A stretch of DNA of 21,181 bases from Stagonosporopsis chrysanthemi (Eukaryota > Ascomycota > Dothideomycetes > Pleosporales > Didymellaceae), in NCBI GenBank assembly GCA_022560025.1, contig JAFISE010000323.1, positions 1 through 21,181 of the forward strand, given 5' to 3'. Below the pieces are notes generated by a model that saw only the letters and a list, made by a program, of their open reading frames with translations, did not search any database and had not been told where the DNA came from. Every line of letters begins with the position of its first letter. The stretch's first letter is position 1. This document shows, in pieces, positions 11,098 to 20,732 of this stretch. The translations under genes and the position numbers were made by a program.

Positions 11098-14000
11098 GAA
11101 TTAAGTTTATATAAGACGTTTTTTAATTTAAGCATAAAAGACTTATAAGTTAGTAGTATTAAAGTAATATAAGAGACTACTAAAGTAGATTATTTAAAAA
11201 AGAGCAAACTCTAACACTAGCTATATTAAGCTGTAGTTTAGTGTCTTCTCTGCACTTTTATATAAGCTAGAGTCTGTAAAGAAATAGACTAAGAGTTAGC
11301 TAGGCCTACTGCACATAGCTCTTAATATAGCTAAGTAAAACACTATATTAGCACTCTTTGTATATAGCTAACACGTACTTAACTAAATACTTAAAATGCT
11401 AGCTCTTAACGTTGCTTTTTACTATAATTATAAGACAATTGCAATAATAATTACAGCTTACAATATAGTCTATAAATAATAGTTAAAAACAAGCTATATT
11501 AAGCTATAGATATAGCTTTATATCTTATGTTATAGACGTGCTCTTACTTTTAGTAGTAGCTAGTTGTTCTCTTAGAATACCTCTAAACCTAGCTTTCTAG
11601 AGTATTATATAGTACTTAATATAGCTTAAGTATACTTAATATACCTTTTTTACTAGAGATCTTGTATTGCTAGCCTTGCTAAGCAGGTGTTTTTAAGCTC
11701 TTAGGTAGGTACAAAACTTAAAAAAGCTATACTACTCTTAACTAACTACTTAATACTCTAAGCTCTATACCTTAATATAGCTAGGCACTTTTTATAAGCT
11801 TTGCATATATATAGTTCTTATAATCTAGCTTCTATATATTGCTTACTTATTAGTAATTTTCTTATCTACTCTATAGTCTTGCTTAAAACTACTATATAAT
11901 AGATGTTGCTAAGAAATTATAATAGCAAGGTAGTAGTAAGTCTAGATACTAAGTATAGTATTAAGGTACAGGCGCATCTCTTATAAAAGGACTCTAGTAA
12001 GCTAGCTTAGATCTTAAGTACTATTTCTCTTTAGCTACAAGAATATTAAATACAGATCTTTACACTTATAGACAAGGATATCTAGCTACTGCTAGAAAGG
12101 CAAAACAAGCTAAAGATAGTATACTAGCAGCTTACTTACTTCTTTAGGTAGATATTAGTAGATAATTTTTATAGATCTAGAAATATTATAGCCTTTGTAA
12201 TAGAAAGTAACTATACTAATTAAAGCTTCTTTAAAGAAAATACTGTAGTGCTGTCTCTAGGCACTATTACTATACTGCAGGCCTATAAGCTCTATACTGT
12301 ACAGTAGCTAGCTACTTATTATATAGATTAAGAAGAGTAGCTACTTAAAAAACGCGTCTACCTTGTTAAAGTACACTTGCACTACTTTATTATTCTACTA
12401 AAGCTGTAATTCTAGGCTTATTGCAAGTATCTTGTCTCTTAGCTATTTGTTCTCTAGTACTCTATTAAGCAGCTATCTATTACTACCTTACTTAAGCTAG
12501 TTTGTGTTGTACTTGTTTTAAAAAAAGTTCTAACTTTTTATTTTATTACTATAGTTATCTTAGAAATAGTAAAAAAAGACTTGTAGTACTATATTATTGT
12601 AAGCTTTGTTAAGATAAAAGAAGAATAGGTCTTTTAGCTCTTGCTAGGCCTTACAAACTTAGCTAGCAACAAACTTTTACAAAGTATCTATACTAAAGCC
12701 TATGTCTTTATACTTAACTAAGCTTTTATCATCTAACTAGGTAATAAAGCTAAGCAAGGTTGTATTACTTACTACTTTCTTTATATATACCTGCAAGTAG
12801 CATACCTAGTTAAAGGCTGTGCAAGATCTCTATACTATAAATTACTCTTTTATTTCTTTTAGTATGTCTAATAGGTAATTAACTTTGCTTTCTTCTGCAG
12901 CTACTACTAATTACTATATTACTAGCATCTACTCTATTTTAATAAACTTAGAAAGATTAAGTAAGTAAGTTAGTAGGCTGTAAAAGACGCTACTACTATT
13001 CTTGTTAATACTTAGAATAGTAAAGAAGCTTAATACTATACTTTTAAAATAGTTACCTTAGAGTATATAGTTAAAGAGAGTAATATATAAAAGTAGATAT
13101 ACTTTGTTAAAGTTGTAAACAATGTTTTCTGTAAACTTTCTTTTTATAAGCAGTGTATTACTTCTATATTAGTACTAAAGAGAATAGAGTTCTTTTATAA
13201 AGTAAAGGGCCTAATTAAAATAAAATAGCTAAGTAGTAGTAAGCCTATATAATAAAGAGATACTCTGTATAGGCTAGCTTGTTTAATATATAAAGTAAAG
13301 AAAGCGCTTCTAGATACTTTTATAGGCGTAAAACATACTCTTAGCTAGTTTAACTATAAGTATATAGTTGTGCTTACTTAAATAGCTAGTAATAAAGCTA
13401 TTAATCTGTACTTAATTAAAGATACTAACTTTGTCTTTGCAAATAGATTAGTATACGTGCTTAATAAGTTAGTTAAAACTTTCTCTAAGAAAGACAAAAG
13501 CAAGCTTAGTAATAAAGTTAGCTACGTGCGCTAGTAAAGCAATATTAGCTATATTTAGGCTATAAAAGTAGCACAGCTAGCGTATTATCTTAAGCTATAG
13601 TAATACTTTTATTTTTAAGGCCTAGCTGTTATAAATCTGTACTTAAGTATCTTACTTATTATTTCTAGCTATAAGCTGCTTATTAATAAAGGCTTAGAAG
13701 ATATTAGTATACCTTCTTAGTCTACTCTTAACTAGCTCTTGCACTAGATCTAAGACGTTAACTGTAAAGAAAGAGCTCTGTACACTAGAGGTAAAAAAGT
13801 ACTAACAGTAGACCTTAGTAAATATAGGCTTACTGTCTGTAGCTAATATACTTACAATCTTAGCTTGCTAGCTAAGCTTATATAGTATAAGGTAGTGTAT
13901 ATTAAAGTGCTTTCTTATAAAGGCTTTAGCTTCTTTTTCTTTTAAGTATAGCATAAAACTATAGTACATATACTAGTAGCTATAATAGAGTTAAAGCTTA

Positions 14001-14293
14001 GAAATAAGTAGGTTTGTTATAAGTAGTGTTAAGAGCTCTGTTATAAATAGATTAGTAGGTTAGTATTGCTTATAGAGATATTTTGCAAGCAGTTTAGCAG
14101 GTGTTTTTAATTTAAAAGCAGTAAAGAAATTTATAGCAGTATTATATATATTATAGAGATAATAGACTTTAATATAAGTAGACAGTAAAATAGGCCTAAC
14201 AGTGTAGCTATATAGCTTATAGATAAGTACGCTTAAAAGAAGATAGAATATAAACAAGTCTATAGCTGTAGTAGTAGTAGCTAAAGCAAGCAT
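11098..14293 (-). pseudogene. C2H2/OrsD-like helicase-family pseudogene without helicase core, copy B1
   Basis: The frame is 1 mod 3. ATG at 14293 opens a 77-codon stretch containing LSVLIYKLYSYTVRP, the decayed form of the CxxC...HxxxxH finger seen in B2 (LICKLCSYAVRP). Further on come LDDKSLVKYKDIGFSID (about 12740-12690), YLPKEVSKLLVYYL (12151 downwards), AIIIS-x-QHL (about 11930-11900) and IIRTIYMQSL (about 11825). These follow the order of the region upstream of the helicase core in copies A and C. Instead of a RecQ core, the frame then enters the segment shared with A (about 11640-11300, with FKYLVKYVLAIY). No Walker A or DECH remnant was found before the unit ends. Stops are frequent and explained by transitions. 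The C-terminal limit is not resolved. Confidence 0.8.
11300..11640 (-). other. Segment shared by units A and B, copy in B1
   Basis: Minus strand, B1 frame: FRGIL around 11590-11570 and FKYLVKYVLAIYKE at about 11390-11350, followed after a stop by SYIKSYVQ. It is clearly related to the A segment but more divergent than the two A copies are from each other. It lies just inside the A/B junction at 11097/11098. Confidence 0.7.
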
Positions 14294-14660
14294 AATAGCA
14301 AGAAAGAAAAAAAAAGCAAGGTAAAAAAAACACTTTGTAAAGTTGTATATTTAGTATAAGTAAACAAAACGCTTATATTGCGTATTTGTATAATATATAT
14401 AATAGGCTGCTATAAAGCAGTATATTTAATATTGTTTTTCTTTAAGCTTAAAGTAAAAAAGTAAAACAAGTAATATAGAATAAATACAAAGTATAGCAGT
14501 AGATAATTCTATTATATAGAAAGAAAGCTAAAAGTAGGAGTAGCTAGAAATTTTAATAAAGCAAGGCACTAGACAAAAAGTTATTATACTAGCCTTGTAA
14601 GTAGTTTATAATTAGCTGTAAATAAAAGTAAGCTCTTAATCTAGATAAGTATATATCTTA
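14294..14660 (-). promoter_or_regulatory. 5' flank of pseudogene B1
   Basis: No coding sequence recognised. It lies upstream of the B1 ATG and runs to the tandem junction at 14660. It holds an A-rich stretch on the plus strand at 14300-14340. Any promoter here is mutated beyond recognition; the nearly unmutated version is 18070-18223. Confidence 0.4.
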
Positions 14661-17600
14661 GAATTAAGTTTATATAAGATGTTTTTTAATTTAAGCACAA
14701 AAAACTTGCAGGTTAGTAGTGTTAGAGTAATGTAAGAGACTACTAAAGTAGATTGCTTAAAAAAAAGCAAACTCTAATACTAGCTATATTAAGCTATAGT
14801 TTAGTATCTTTTCTATACTCTTATATAGGCTAAGGTCTGTAGAGAAATAAACTAAGAGTTAGCTAGGCCTGCTGCACATAGCTCTTAATATAGCTAGGTA
14901 AAACACTATATTAGTACTCTCTGTATATAGCTAATACGTACTTAACTAAATACTTAAAATACTAGCTTTTAATATTGCTTTCTGCTATAATTACAAGATA
15001 ATTGTAATAATAATTGCAGCTTACAATATAGTCTGTAAATAATAGTTAAAAACAGGCTGTATTAAGCTATAGACATAGCTTTATATCTTATATTATAAAC
15101 ACGCCTTTACTTTTAGTAGTAGCTAGTTGTTCTCTTAGAATACCTTTAAACCTAGCTCTTTAGAGTATTATACAGTGCTTAATATAGCTTAAGTATACTT
15201 AATATACTTTCTTTACTAGAGATCTTACATTGCTAGCCTTACTAAGTAAGTGTTTTTAAGCTCTTAGATATGTACAAAACCTAAAGAAGCTGTACTACTC
15301 TTAACTAACTACTTAATACTCTAAGCTCTGTGCCTTAATATAGCTAGGTACTTTCTATAGGCTTTACACATATATAGTTTCTGCAATCTAGCTCTTATAT
15401 ATTACTTGCTTATTAGCAATTTTCTTGTCTACTCTGTAGTCTTGCTTAAAACTACTATATAACAGATATTACTAAGAGATTATAATAGTAAGGTAGTAGT
15501 AAGTCTAGATACTAAGTATAGTATTAAGGTATAGGCGCGTCTTTTGTAAAAAGACTCTAGTAAGCTAGCTTAGATCCTAGGTACTGTTTCCTTTTAGCTA
15601 CAAGAACATTAAATACAGATCTTTACACTTATAGACAAGAATATCTAGCTACTACTAAAAAAGTAAAATAAGCTAAAGATAGTATACTAACAGCTTACTT
15701 ACTTTTTTAAGTAGATATTAGTAGATAATCTTTGTAAATCTAGAAATATTATAGCCTTTATAATAAGAAGTAACTATACTAATTAAGGCTTCTTTAAAAA
15801 AGATACTATAGTACTATTCTTAGGCACTATTACTATACTGTAGGCCTATAAGCTCTATACTGTATAGTAGCTAGCTACTTATTATATAGATTAAGAAGAG
15901 TAGCTGCTTAAAGAACGCGTCTACTTTGTTAAAGTACACTTACACTGCCTTGTTATTCTACTAAAGCTATAATTTTAGGCTTATTATAAGTATCTTGTCT
16001 CTTAGCTATTTGTTCTCTAGTACTCTGTTAAGCAGCTATCTATTACTACCTTACTTAAGCTAGTCTGCGTTATACTTGTTTTAAAAAAAGTTCTAACTCT
16101 TTATCTTGTTACTGTAGTTGTCTTAAAGATAGTAAAAGAAGACTTACAGTACTATATTATTATAAGCTTTGTTAAGATAAAAAAAGAGTAAGTCTTTTAG
16201 CTCTTGCTAAGCTTTATAAACTTAGCTAGCAATAAACTTTTACAGAGTATCTATACTAAAGCCTATGTCTTTATACTTAACTAAGCTTCTATCTTTTAAC
16301 TAAGTAATAGAGCTAAGTAAAGTTATATTACTTACTACCTTCTTTGTATATACCTGCAAGTAGTATGCCTAGTTAAAAGCTGTGCAAGATCCTTGCACTA
16401 TAAATTGCTTTTTTATCTTTTTTAGCATATCTAACAAGTAATTAACTTTGCCTTCTTTTGCAGCTACTACTAATTGCTGTACAACTAGCATCTGCTTTAT
16501 CTTAATAAACTTAGAGAAGTTAAGTAAGTAGGTTAGCAGGCTGCAGAAAACGCTACTACTGTTTTTATTAATACTTAAGACAGTAAAGAAGCTTAATACT
16601 ACACTTTTAAAATAGTTGCCTTAAAGTATATAGTTAAAAAAAGCAATATATAAGAGTAGACATACTTTATTAAAGTTGTAGATAATATTTTCTATAAACT
16701 TTCTTTTTGCAAGCAGTGTATTACTTTTATATTAGTACTAAAAGGAATAGAGTTCTTTTATAAAGTAAAGAGCCTAATTAAAATAAAATAGCTAGGTAGT
16801 AGTAAGCTTGTATAACAAAGAGATACTTTATATAGGCTAGCTTGTTTAATATATAAAGTAGAGGAGGCACTTCTAGATACTCTTATAAGCACAAAATATA
16901 CTCTTAGCTAGTTTAACTATAAGTATATAGTTGTACTTGCCTAAATAGCTAGTAATAAAGCTGTTAATCTATACTTAATTAAAGACGCTAACCTTGTCTT
17001 TGTAAATAGATTAGTACATGCACTTAATAAGTTAGTTAAAACTTTCTCTAAAGAAGACAAAGGCAGGCTTAGTAATAGAGTTAGCTATATACACTAGTAA
17101 GGCAATATTAGCTATATTTAGGCTGTAGAAGTAGTGCAGCTAGCGCGTTATCTTAAGCTATAGCAATACCTCTGTCTTTAAAGCCTAGCTATTATAGATC
17201 TGTACTTAAGCGTCTTACTTGTTATTTCTAGCTATAAGCTGCTTATTAATAAAGGCTTAAAAGATATTAGTATACCTTCTTAGTCTACTTCTAACTAGCT
17301 TCTATACTAGATCTAAAATATTAACTGTAAAGAAAAAGCTCTGCGCGCTAAAAGTAAAGAAGTGCTAACAGTAGACCTTAGTAAATATAGGCTTACTGTC
17401 TATAGCTAATATACTTATAATCTTAGCTTGCTAGCTAGGCTTATATAGTATAAAGTAGTATATATTAAAGTGCTTTCTTATAGAAGCTTTAGCTTTTTTT
17501 TCTTTTAAGTATAGCACAAAACTACAGTATATACACTAGTAGCTATAATAGAGTTAAAGCTTAGAAATAGGCAAGTTTATTATAGGTAGTATTAAGAGCT

Positions 17601-17856
17601 CTATTATAAATAGATTAGTAGGTTAGTATTACTTATAAAGATATTTTATAAGTAGTTTAGTAGGCATTTTTAATTTAAGAGTAGTAAAGAAATTTATAGT
17701 AGTATTGCATACATTATAAAGATAATAGACTTTAATATAGGTAGACAGCAAAATAGGCCTAACAGCGTAGCTGCATAGCTTACAGATAAGTACGCTTAAG
17801 AGAGAATAAAATATAAACAAGTCTATAGCTGTAGTAGTAGTAGCTAAAGTAGGTAT
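14661..17856 (-). pseudogene. C2H2/OrsD-like helicase-family pseudogene without helicase core, copy B2
   Basis: Duplicate of B1 at offset 3563. The start codon aligned with B1's ATG 14293 reads ATA here (17856), a G-to-A loss, while the next codons read CCT ACT against CTT GCT in B1. The zinc finger is better kept: LSVLICKLCSYAVRP, with both cysteines, within the open stretch 17820-17629; the downstream histidines are Tyr (STYIKVYYLYN), as expected from CAT/CAC-to-TAT/TAC changes. The YLPKEV-type region lies near 15710, and the shared segment at 15203-14863. The finger plus OrsD-like layout is that of PF12013-type proteins (family knowledge). Its 5' flank runs right up to the junction with pseudogene C. 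Confidence 0.8.
14863..15203 (-). other. Segment shared by units A and B, copy in B2
   Basis: Same as the B1 segment at offset 3563. It keeps AATACGTACTTAACTAAAT (14932-14950) and the FKYLVKYVLAIY reading. It lies just right of the B1/B2 junction. Confidence 0.65.
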
Positions 17857-18223
17857 AATAGCAAGAAAGAAAGAAAGAGTAAGGTAAAAAGAACACTCTA
17901 TAAAGTTGCGTATTTAGTACAAGTAAACAAAACGCTTGCATTGTACATTTGTATAATGCGTGTAATAGGCTGCTGTAAAGCAGCGCGTTTAATATTGTTT
18001 TTCTTTAAGCTTAAGGTAAAAAAGTAAAACAGGCAATGTAGAATAGACACAAGGCGTAGCAGTAGATAATTCTATCGTGCAGGAAGGAAGCTAGAGGCAG
18101 AAGCAGCCAGGAATTTTGATGGGGCGAGGCGCTAGACAGGGGGTTATTGCGCCAGCCTTGTAGGTAGTTTGTGATTGGCTGTAAATAGGAGTGAGCCCTC
18201 GATCTGGATGAGCATATATCTTA
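17857..18223 (-). promoter_or_regulatory. 5' flank of pseudogene B2, with unmutated right part
   Basis: This lies upstream of the lost B2 start codon. The right 150 bases keep high GC and show what the unit looked like before mutation, including GATTGGCTG at 18175-18183, whose complement CAGCCAATC contains a CCAAT box in the orientation of the B gene. The box is seen; its use as a promoter element is inferred. Confidence 0.45.
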
Positions 18224-18519
18224 GTCTGTACAGTCAGCTTGACTCTCTCCCTAACCTCTTCTGCCTGCAGCTGATCGCAGTGGGCAAGCTGGTGCTGGTC
18301 TGCGTCTCCGTACTCTTTTGCTCGACACCACTAGCAGCACCCTTTCTACGACTCTAGCATCTCCTCTAGCCTCTCTACCTCCTGCTGCTCGTGTGCCTCC
18401 CGCTCCCTCTCGCGCTGACTCAACTCTCTGCGCGCTCGCAGCTGCGCCTCAAACTCAGCCCTCTCTGCGTCCACCCTCTCTGCGTCCATGGCTGTGACAA
18501 CCCCCTCGTGCCTGCCTGC

Positions 18520-18618
18520 CTCGTGCCGCCGGCAACGGTCGCACGGCTCTTTGCCTGGCTTGCAGCCTTGTCGCGTGTGGTTGCCGTCTATCTCGCAGTC
18601 TATAACAACTCTCATGCA
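18520..18618 (-). other. Cysteine-rich zinc-type cluster after the RecQ core of pseudogene C
   Basis: Minus-strand residues include Cys268 and Cys275 of the open stretch starting at 19419, then Cys286, Cys293 and Cys296, with GNHTRQGC and EPCDRCRR. Spacing resembles the small zinc-binding segment behind the helicase core in fungal RecQ relatives. Lys at KPGK, where acidic residues are usual, would fit further GAG-to-AAG changes (inference). Confidence 0.6.
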
Positions 18619-20208
18619 GCTGTCGCCTTCGATGAGCTCGCGGACGCAACCCTCAGTCTCTCTGGCCCAGTGCGACCTCAGCCGCTGGCCCTGCGGGCTG
18701 TACGTGGCGCCTTGGACAAAGACTACATCGCTTGGCTGCCCTCTACGGCCTGCGCGCCTACTTACCTGCACTACGTCGCGCATCTTCTTCGTGTTCTGCA
18801 AGCCAGCGAACAGCACGGCCTGGATCCTGTCGCTGTTGATGCCCAGCCCCAGCGCGTTTGTTGCCACGAACACGCGCTCTCCCGTGCTCTTAGTGAGCTT
18901 GCGCAGGAGCTCTAGCTTCTCCTCTGGCGTACCTACCCCGCGGTAGTAGCAGACGGCCCCTAGCATCGCTGCGTACGCCTCTGTCTTCGGCCTGGAGTCT
19001 GCGTACACCACAATCTGGCTGGGCGGTGGGTACTGCCGCTTCTTCTCCTCTACCAGCGCTGCCAGCACGTCCACCTCGCGCTCTGCCTGCTGATTGTACC
19101 AGTGCACCGTGTATGCAAGGTTTGGCCAGCTGGTGGGCGCGCGGAACCACTCGCACTGCTCCTTTGGCGGCAGCGCCATCAGCTGGATGAACTCGCTCTC
19201 CTTGGCCGGCTCCAGCGACGCTGTCAAGCACACGAGCTGCGCCTCCGCCTTGACCAAGTCTTGTAGCTGGAGGAGCTTGGCCCGCCAGCCCTGGACGGAG
19301 TCGAGCACAGTGTGGCACTTGTTGATGACAATGCGGTTGAGTCGACCTATGGACCACTGCTGGTTGACGAACTGCTCAAACGCTGGCATGACCACAGACT
19401 CAGGCACTACTAGCACCACGTTAGCCCACTCGTGCGGCCGCTGGCTGTCCTATATAACGCAGTCGATGCCTGCCCTCCTGCTGCGGTCTATTATGTTCTG
19501 CTTCAGCGCGACCACAGGCACGACCACGATTGTGACGCTGGTGGAGCACATGGCCGGCAGCAGGAAGGTCGCACTCTTGCTGGCGCCTGTGGGCATCACC
19601 GCCACCACAGGGCTCTTCTGCTGCATGATAGCCTCGATCACGGGCCGCTGCACGCTCCTGAACGCTGCGCCCTTGCCCTGGAGCCGCTTGAGCGCGGCCT
19701 GGATGTCCACCCTCCGCATCTGTCTCCAGCGCTGGAACTGCTCGTTGACAGCCTCCTGCTGCGCGCTGGCTGCGCAGGTCCCCTTTGCAGGTGGCGTCTT
19801 CATCGTCGAGCTGAACTGCAGGAAGCGGTGCCAGGCGACGCTGACGCAGCAGAAGGCCTGTCGCTGCGCTATAATGCTGAACAGCGACTCGTCTGTAGGC
19901 CTGCCGTAGATCTGGCCGGCGAACTTAGAGCGGTGCCTAGACGCGAGGTCTATGGGATCGTCTTTAAGCTCGTTGTCGTCGTTGTCGGCAAAGGCGAGCG
20001 CCTTCAGCACGTCCTTGTTGTCAAGGTACTTGCGGAACGTGGCCTTTGTGTTGTGCCGCCAGAGCTAGATGTTGAGCTTTGTCAGGAGGTAGCGCAGCGT
20101 GACGCGCTCAATCGCCCGCCGCAACTGGTCTGTACCCCAGCGCTGTACTCTGCGGCCTGCTCCTTGCCTGCTGCGTGCCTAGTAGGAGACGGTTGCGGTC
20201 TGGTCGGC

Positions 20209-20304
20209 CTCGCCCTCGCCCTCGCCCTCGCCCTTGCTGTTGTCGTCCTCGTCGTCCTCGTCGTCGCTGAGTCGCCTCTTCTTCCCTCGCCTCTTCTTCC
20301 CTCG
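20209..20304 (-). repeat. Low-complexity charged linker of pseudogene C
   Basis: Plus strand holds a CTCGCC hexamer repeat (20209-20235, coding Glu-Gly repeats on the minus strand), GTC/CTC triplets (20242-20267, coding DDEDDED), and a 15-bp unit CCTCTTCTTCCCTCG twice (20275-20289 and 20290-20304, coding RGKKR repeats). Together they form a basic then acidic linker between the N-terminal region and the helicase part. Confidence 0.75.
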
Positions 20305-20712
20305 CTGCGGGCCAGCCCACGCCACTTCCTGGACGGGCTCCCAGATGAAGGCGCTGGGCGGGCCTGCTTGAAGTCTGCCAGAGGCGTGCTCCAGCTTCTG
20401 CCAGAAGGGGAGCACCATCCACAGGTAGTAGAACAGCAGCTCGCCCACCTCCCGCGGCAGGTAGCGGTGCACGACCTTGGCGCTGCCAGTCTGCCCAATG
20501 CCCTTGTAGTACATAGTTACGTACACCATCAGGCCGTCCTCAACGAACAGCCTGCAGCTCTCTGAGTTGGGCAGGTTAGTGTGGGTGACTGTTACCAGCT
20601 CTGTGCCGCGGGCTGGCGCGCCTCCTGTTATGTGGACGAGCACCAGCAGGTGCTCTCAGAACAGCTGCAGCGCCTTGTCGTACTGCTGCACCCGCTTCTC
20701 AATCTACTGCAC

Positions 20713-20732
20713 GCTGCTGCTGCTGCTGCTGC
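20713..20732 (-). repeat. GCT trinucleotide microsatellite (polyserine)
   Basis: Six GCT units on the plus strand encode six serines (AGC) on the minus strand, just upstream of the TAG at 20704-20706 of pseudogene C. Confidence 0.8.

Larger units (their letters stand above)
11098..14660. repeat. Tandem repeat unit B, copy 1
   Basis: The 3563-bp unit starts with GAATTAAGTTTATATAAGA at 11098, and the same string recurs at 14661. It ends with ATATATCTTA at 14660, matching 18223, so the two copies abut exactly head to tail. Differences are nearly all C/T or G/A transitions. The unit holds a minus-strand decayed gene with an N-terminal C2H2/OrsD-like region (14293 downwards) plus its 5' flank (14294-14660). 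Confidence 0.95.
190..18070. other. AT-rich RIP-like mutated tract
   Basis: This long stretch is built mostly of T, A and the words CTA, TAG, ACT, AGT and TAGCTA. Remaining C is mostly followed by T, and remaining G mostly preceded by A. Where a copy kept its GC content (1-200 against 5766-5965; 18070-18223 against 14508-14660), CpA, CpG and CpC are converted to T on either strand while CpT is largely spared. RIP is a known ascomycete defence that mutates duplicated DNA, classically at CpA; that this tract is RIP is inferred from the transition-only pattern in duplicated sequence. Confidence 0.85.
14661..18223. repeat. Tandem repeat unit B, copy 2 (right end hardly mutated)
   Basis: Second copy of the 3563-bp unit, at an exact offset of 3563 from copy 1. 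Its last 150 bases (from about 18070) are GC-rich and close to unmutated, while the aligned stretch of copy 1 (14508-14660) has G-to-A and C-to-T changes throughout; for instance GATGGGGCGAGGCGC here reads AATAAAGCAAGGCAC there. At 18224 the sequence switches abruptly to the coding sequence of the GC-rich helicase pseudogene. Confidence 0.95.

Noticed and set aside
190..18070. Mitochondrial or other AT-rich organelle DNA
   Set aside because: The AT-richness comes from directional transitions: aligned less-mutated copies are GC-rich and nuclear helicase genes lie within.
1..18223. LTR retrotransposon or DNA transposon
   Set aside because: No long terminal repeats, reverse transcriptase, integrase or transposase motifs and no target duplications at the unit edges; coding content is helicase-family.
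18175..18357. 60-codon plus-strand ORF across the B/C junction
   Set aside because: It spans a recombination junction and runs antisense to helicase C; no family resemblance seen.
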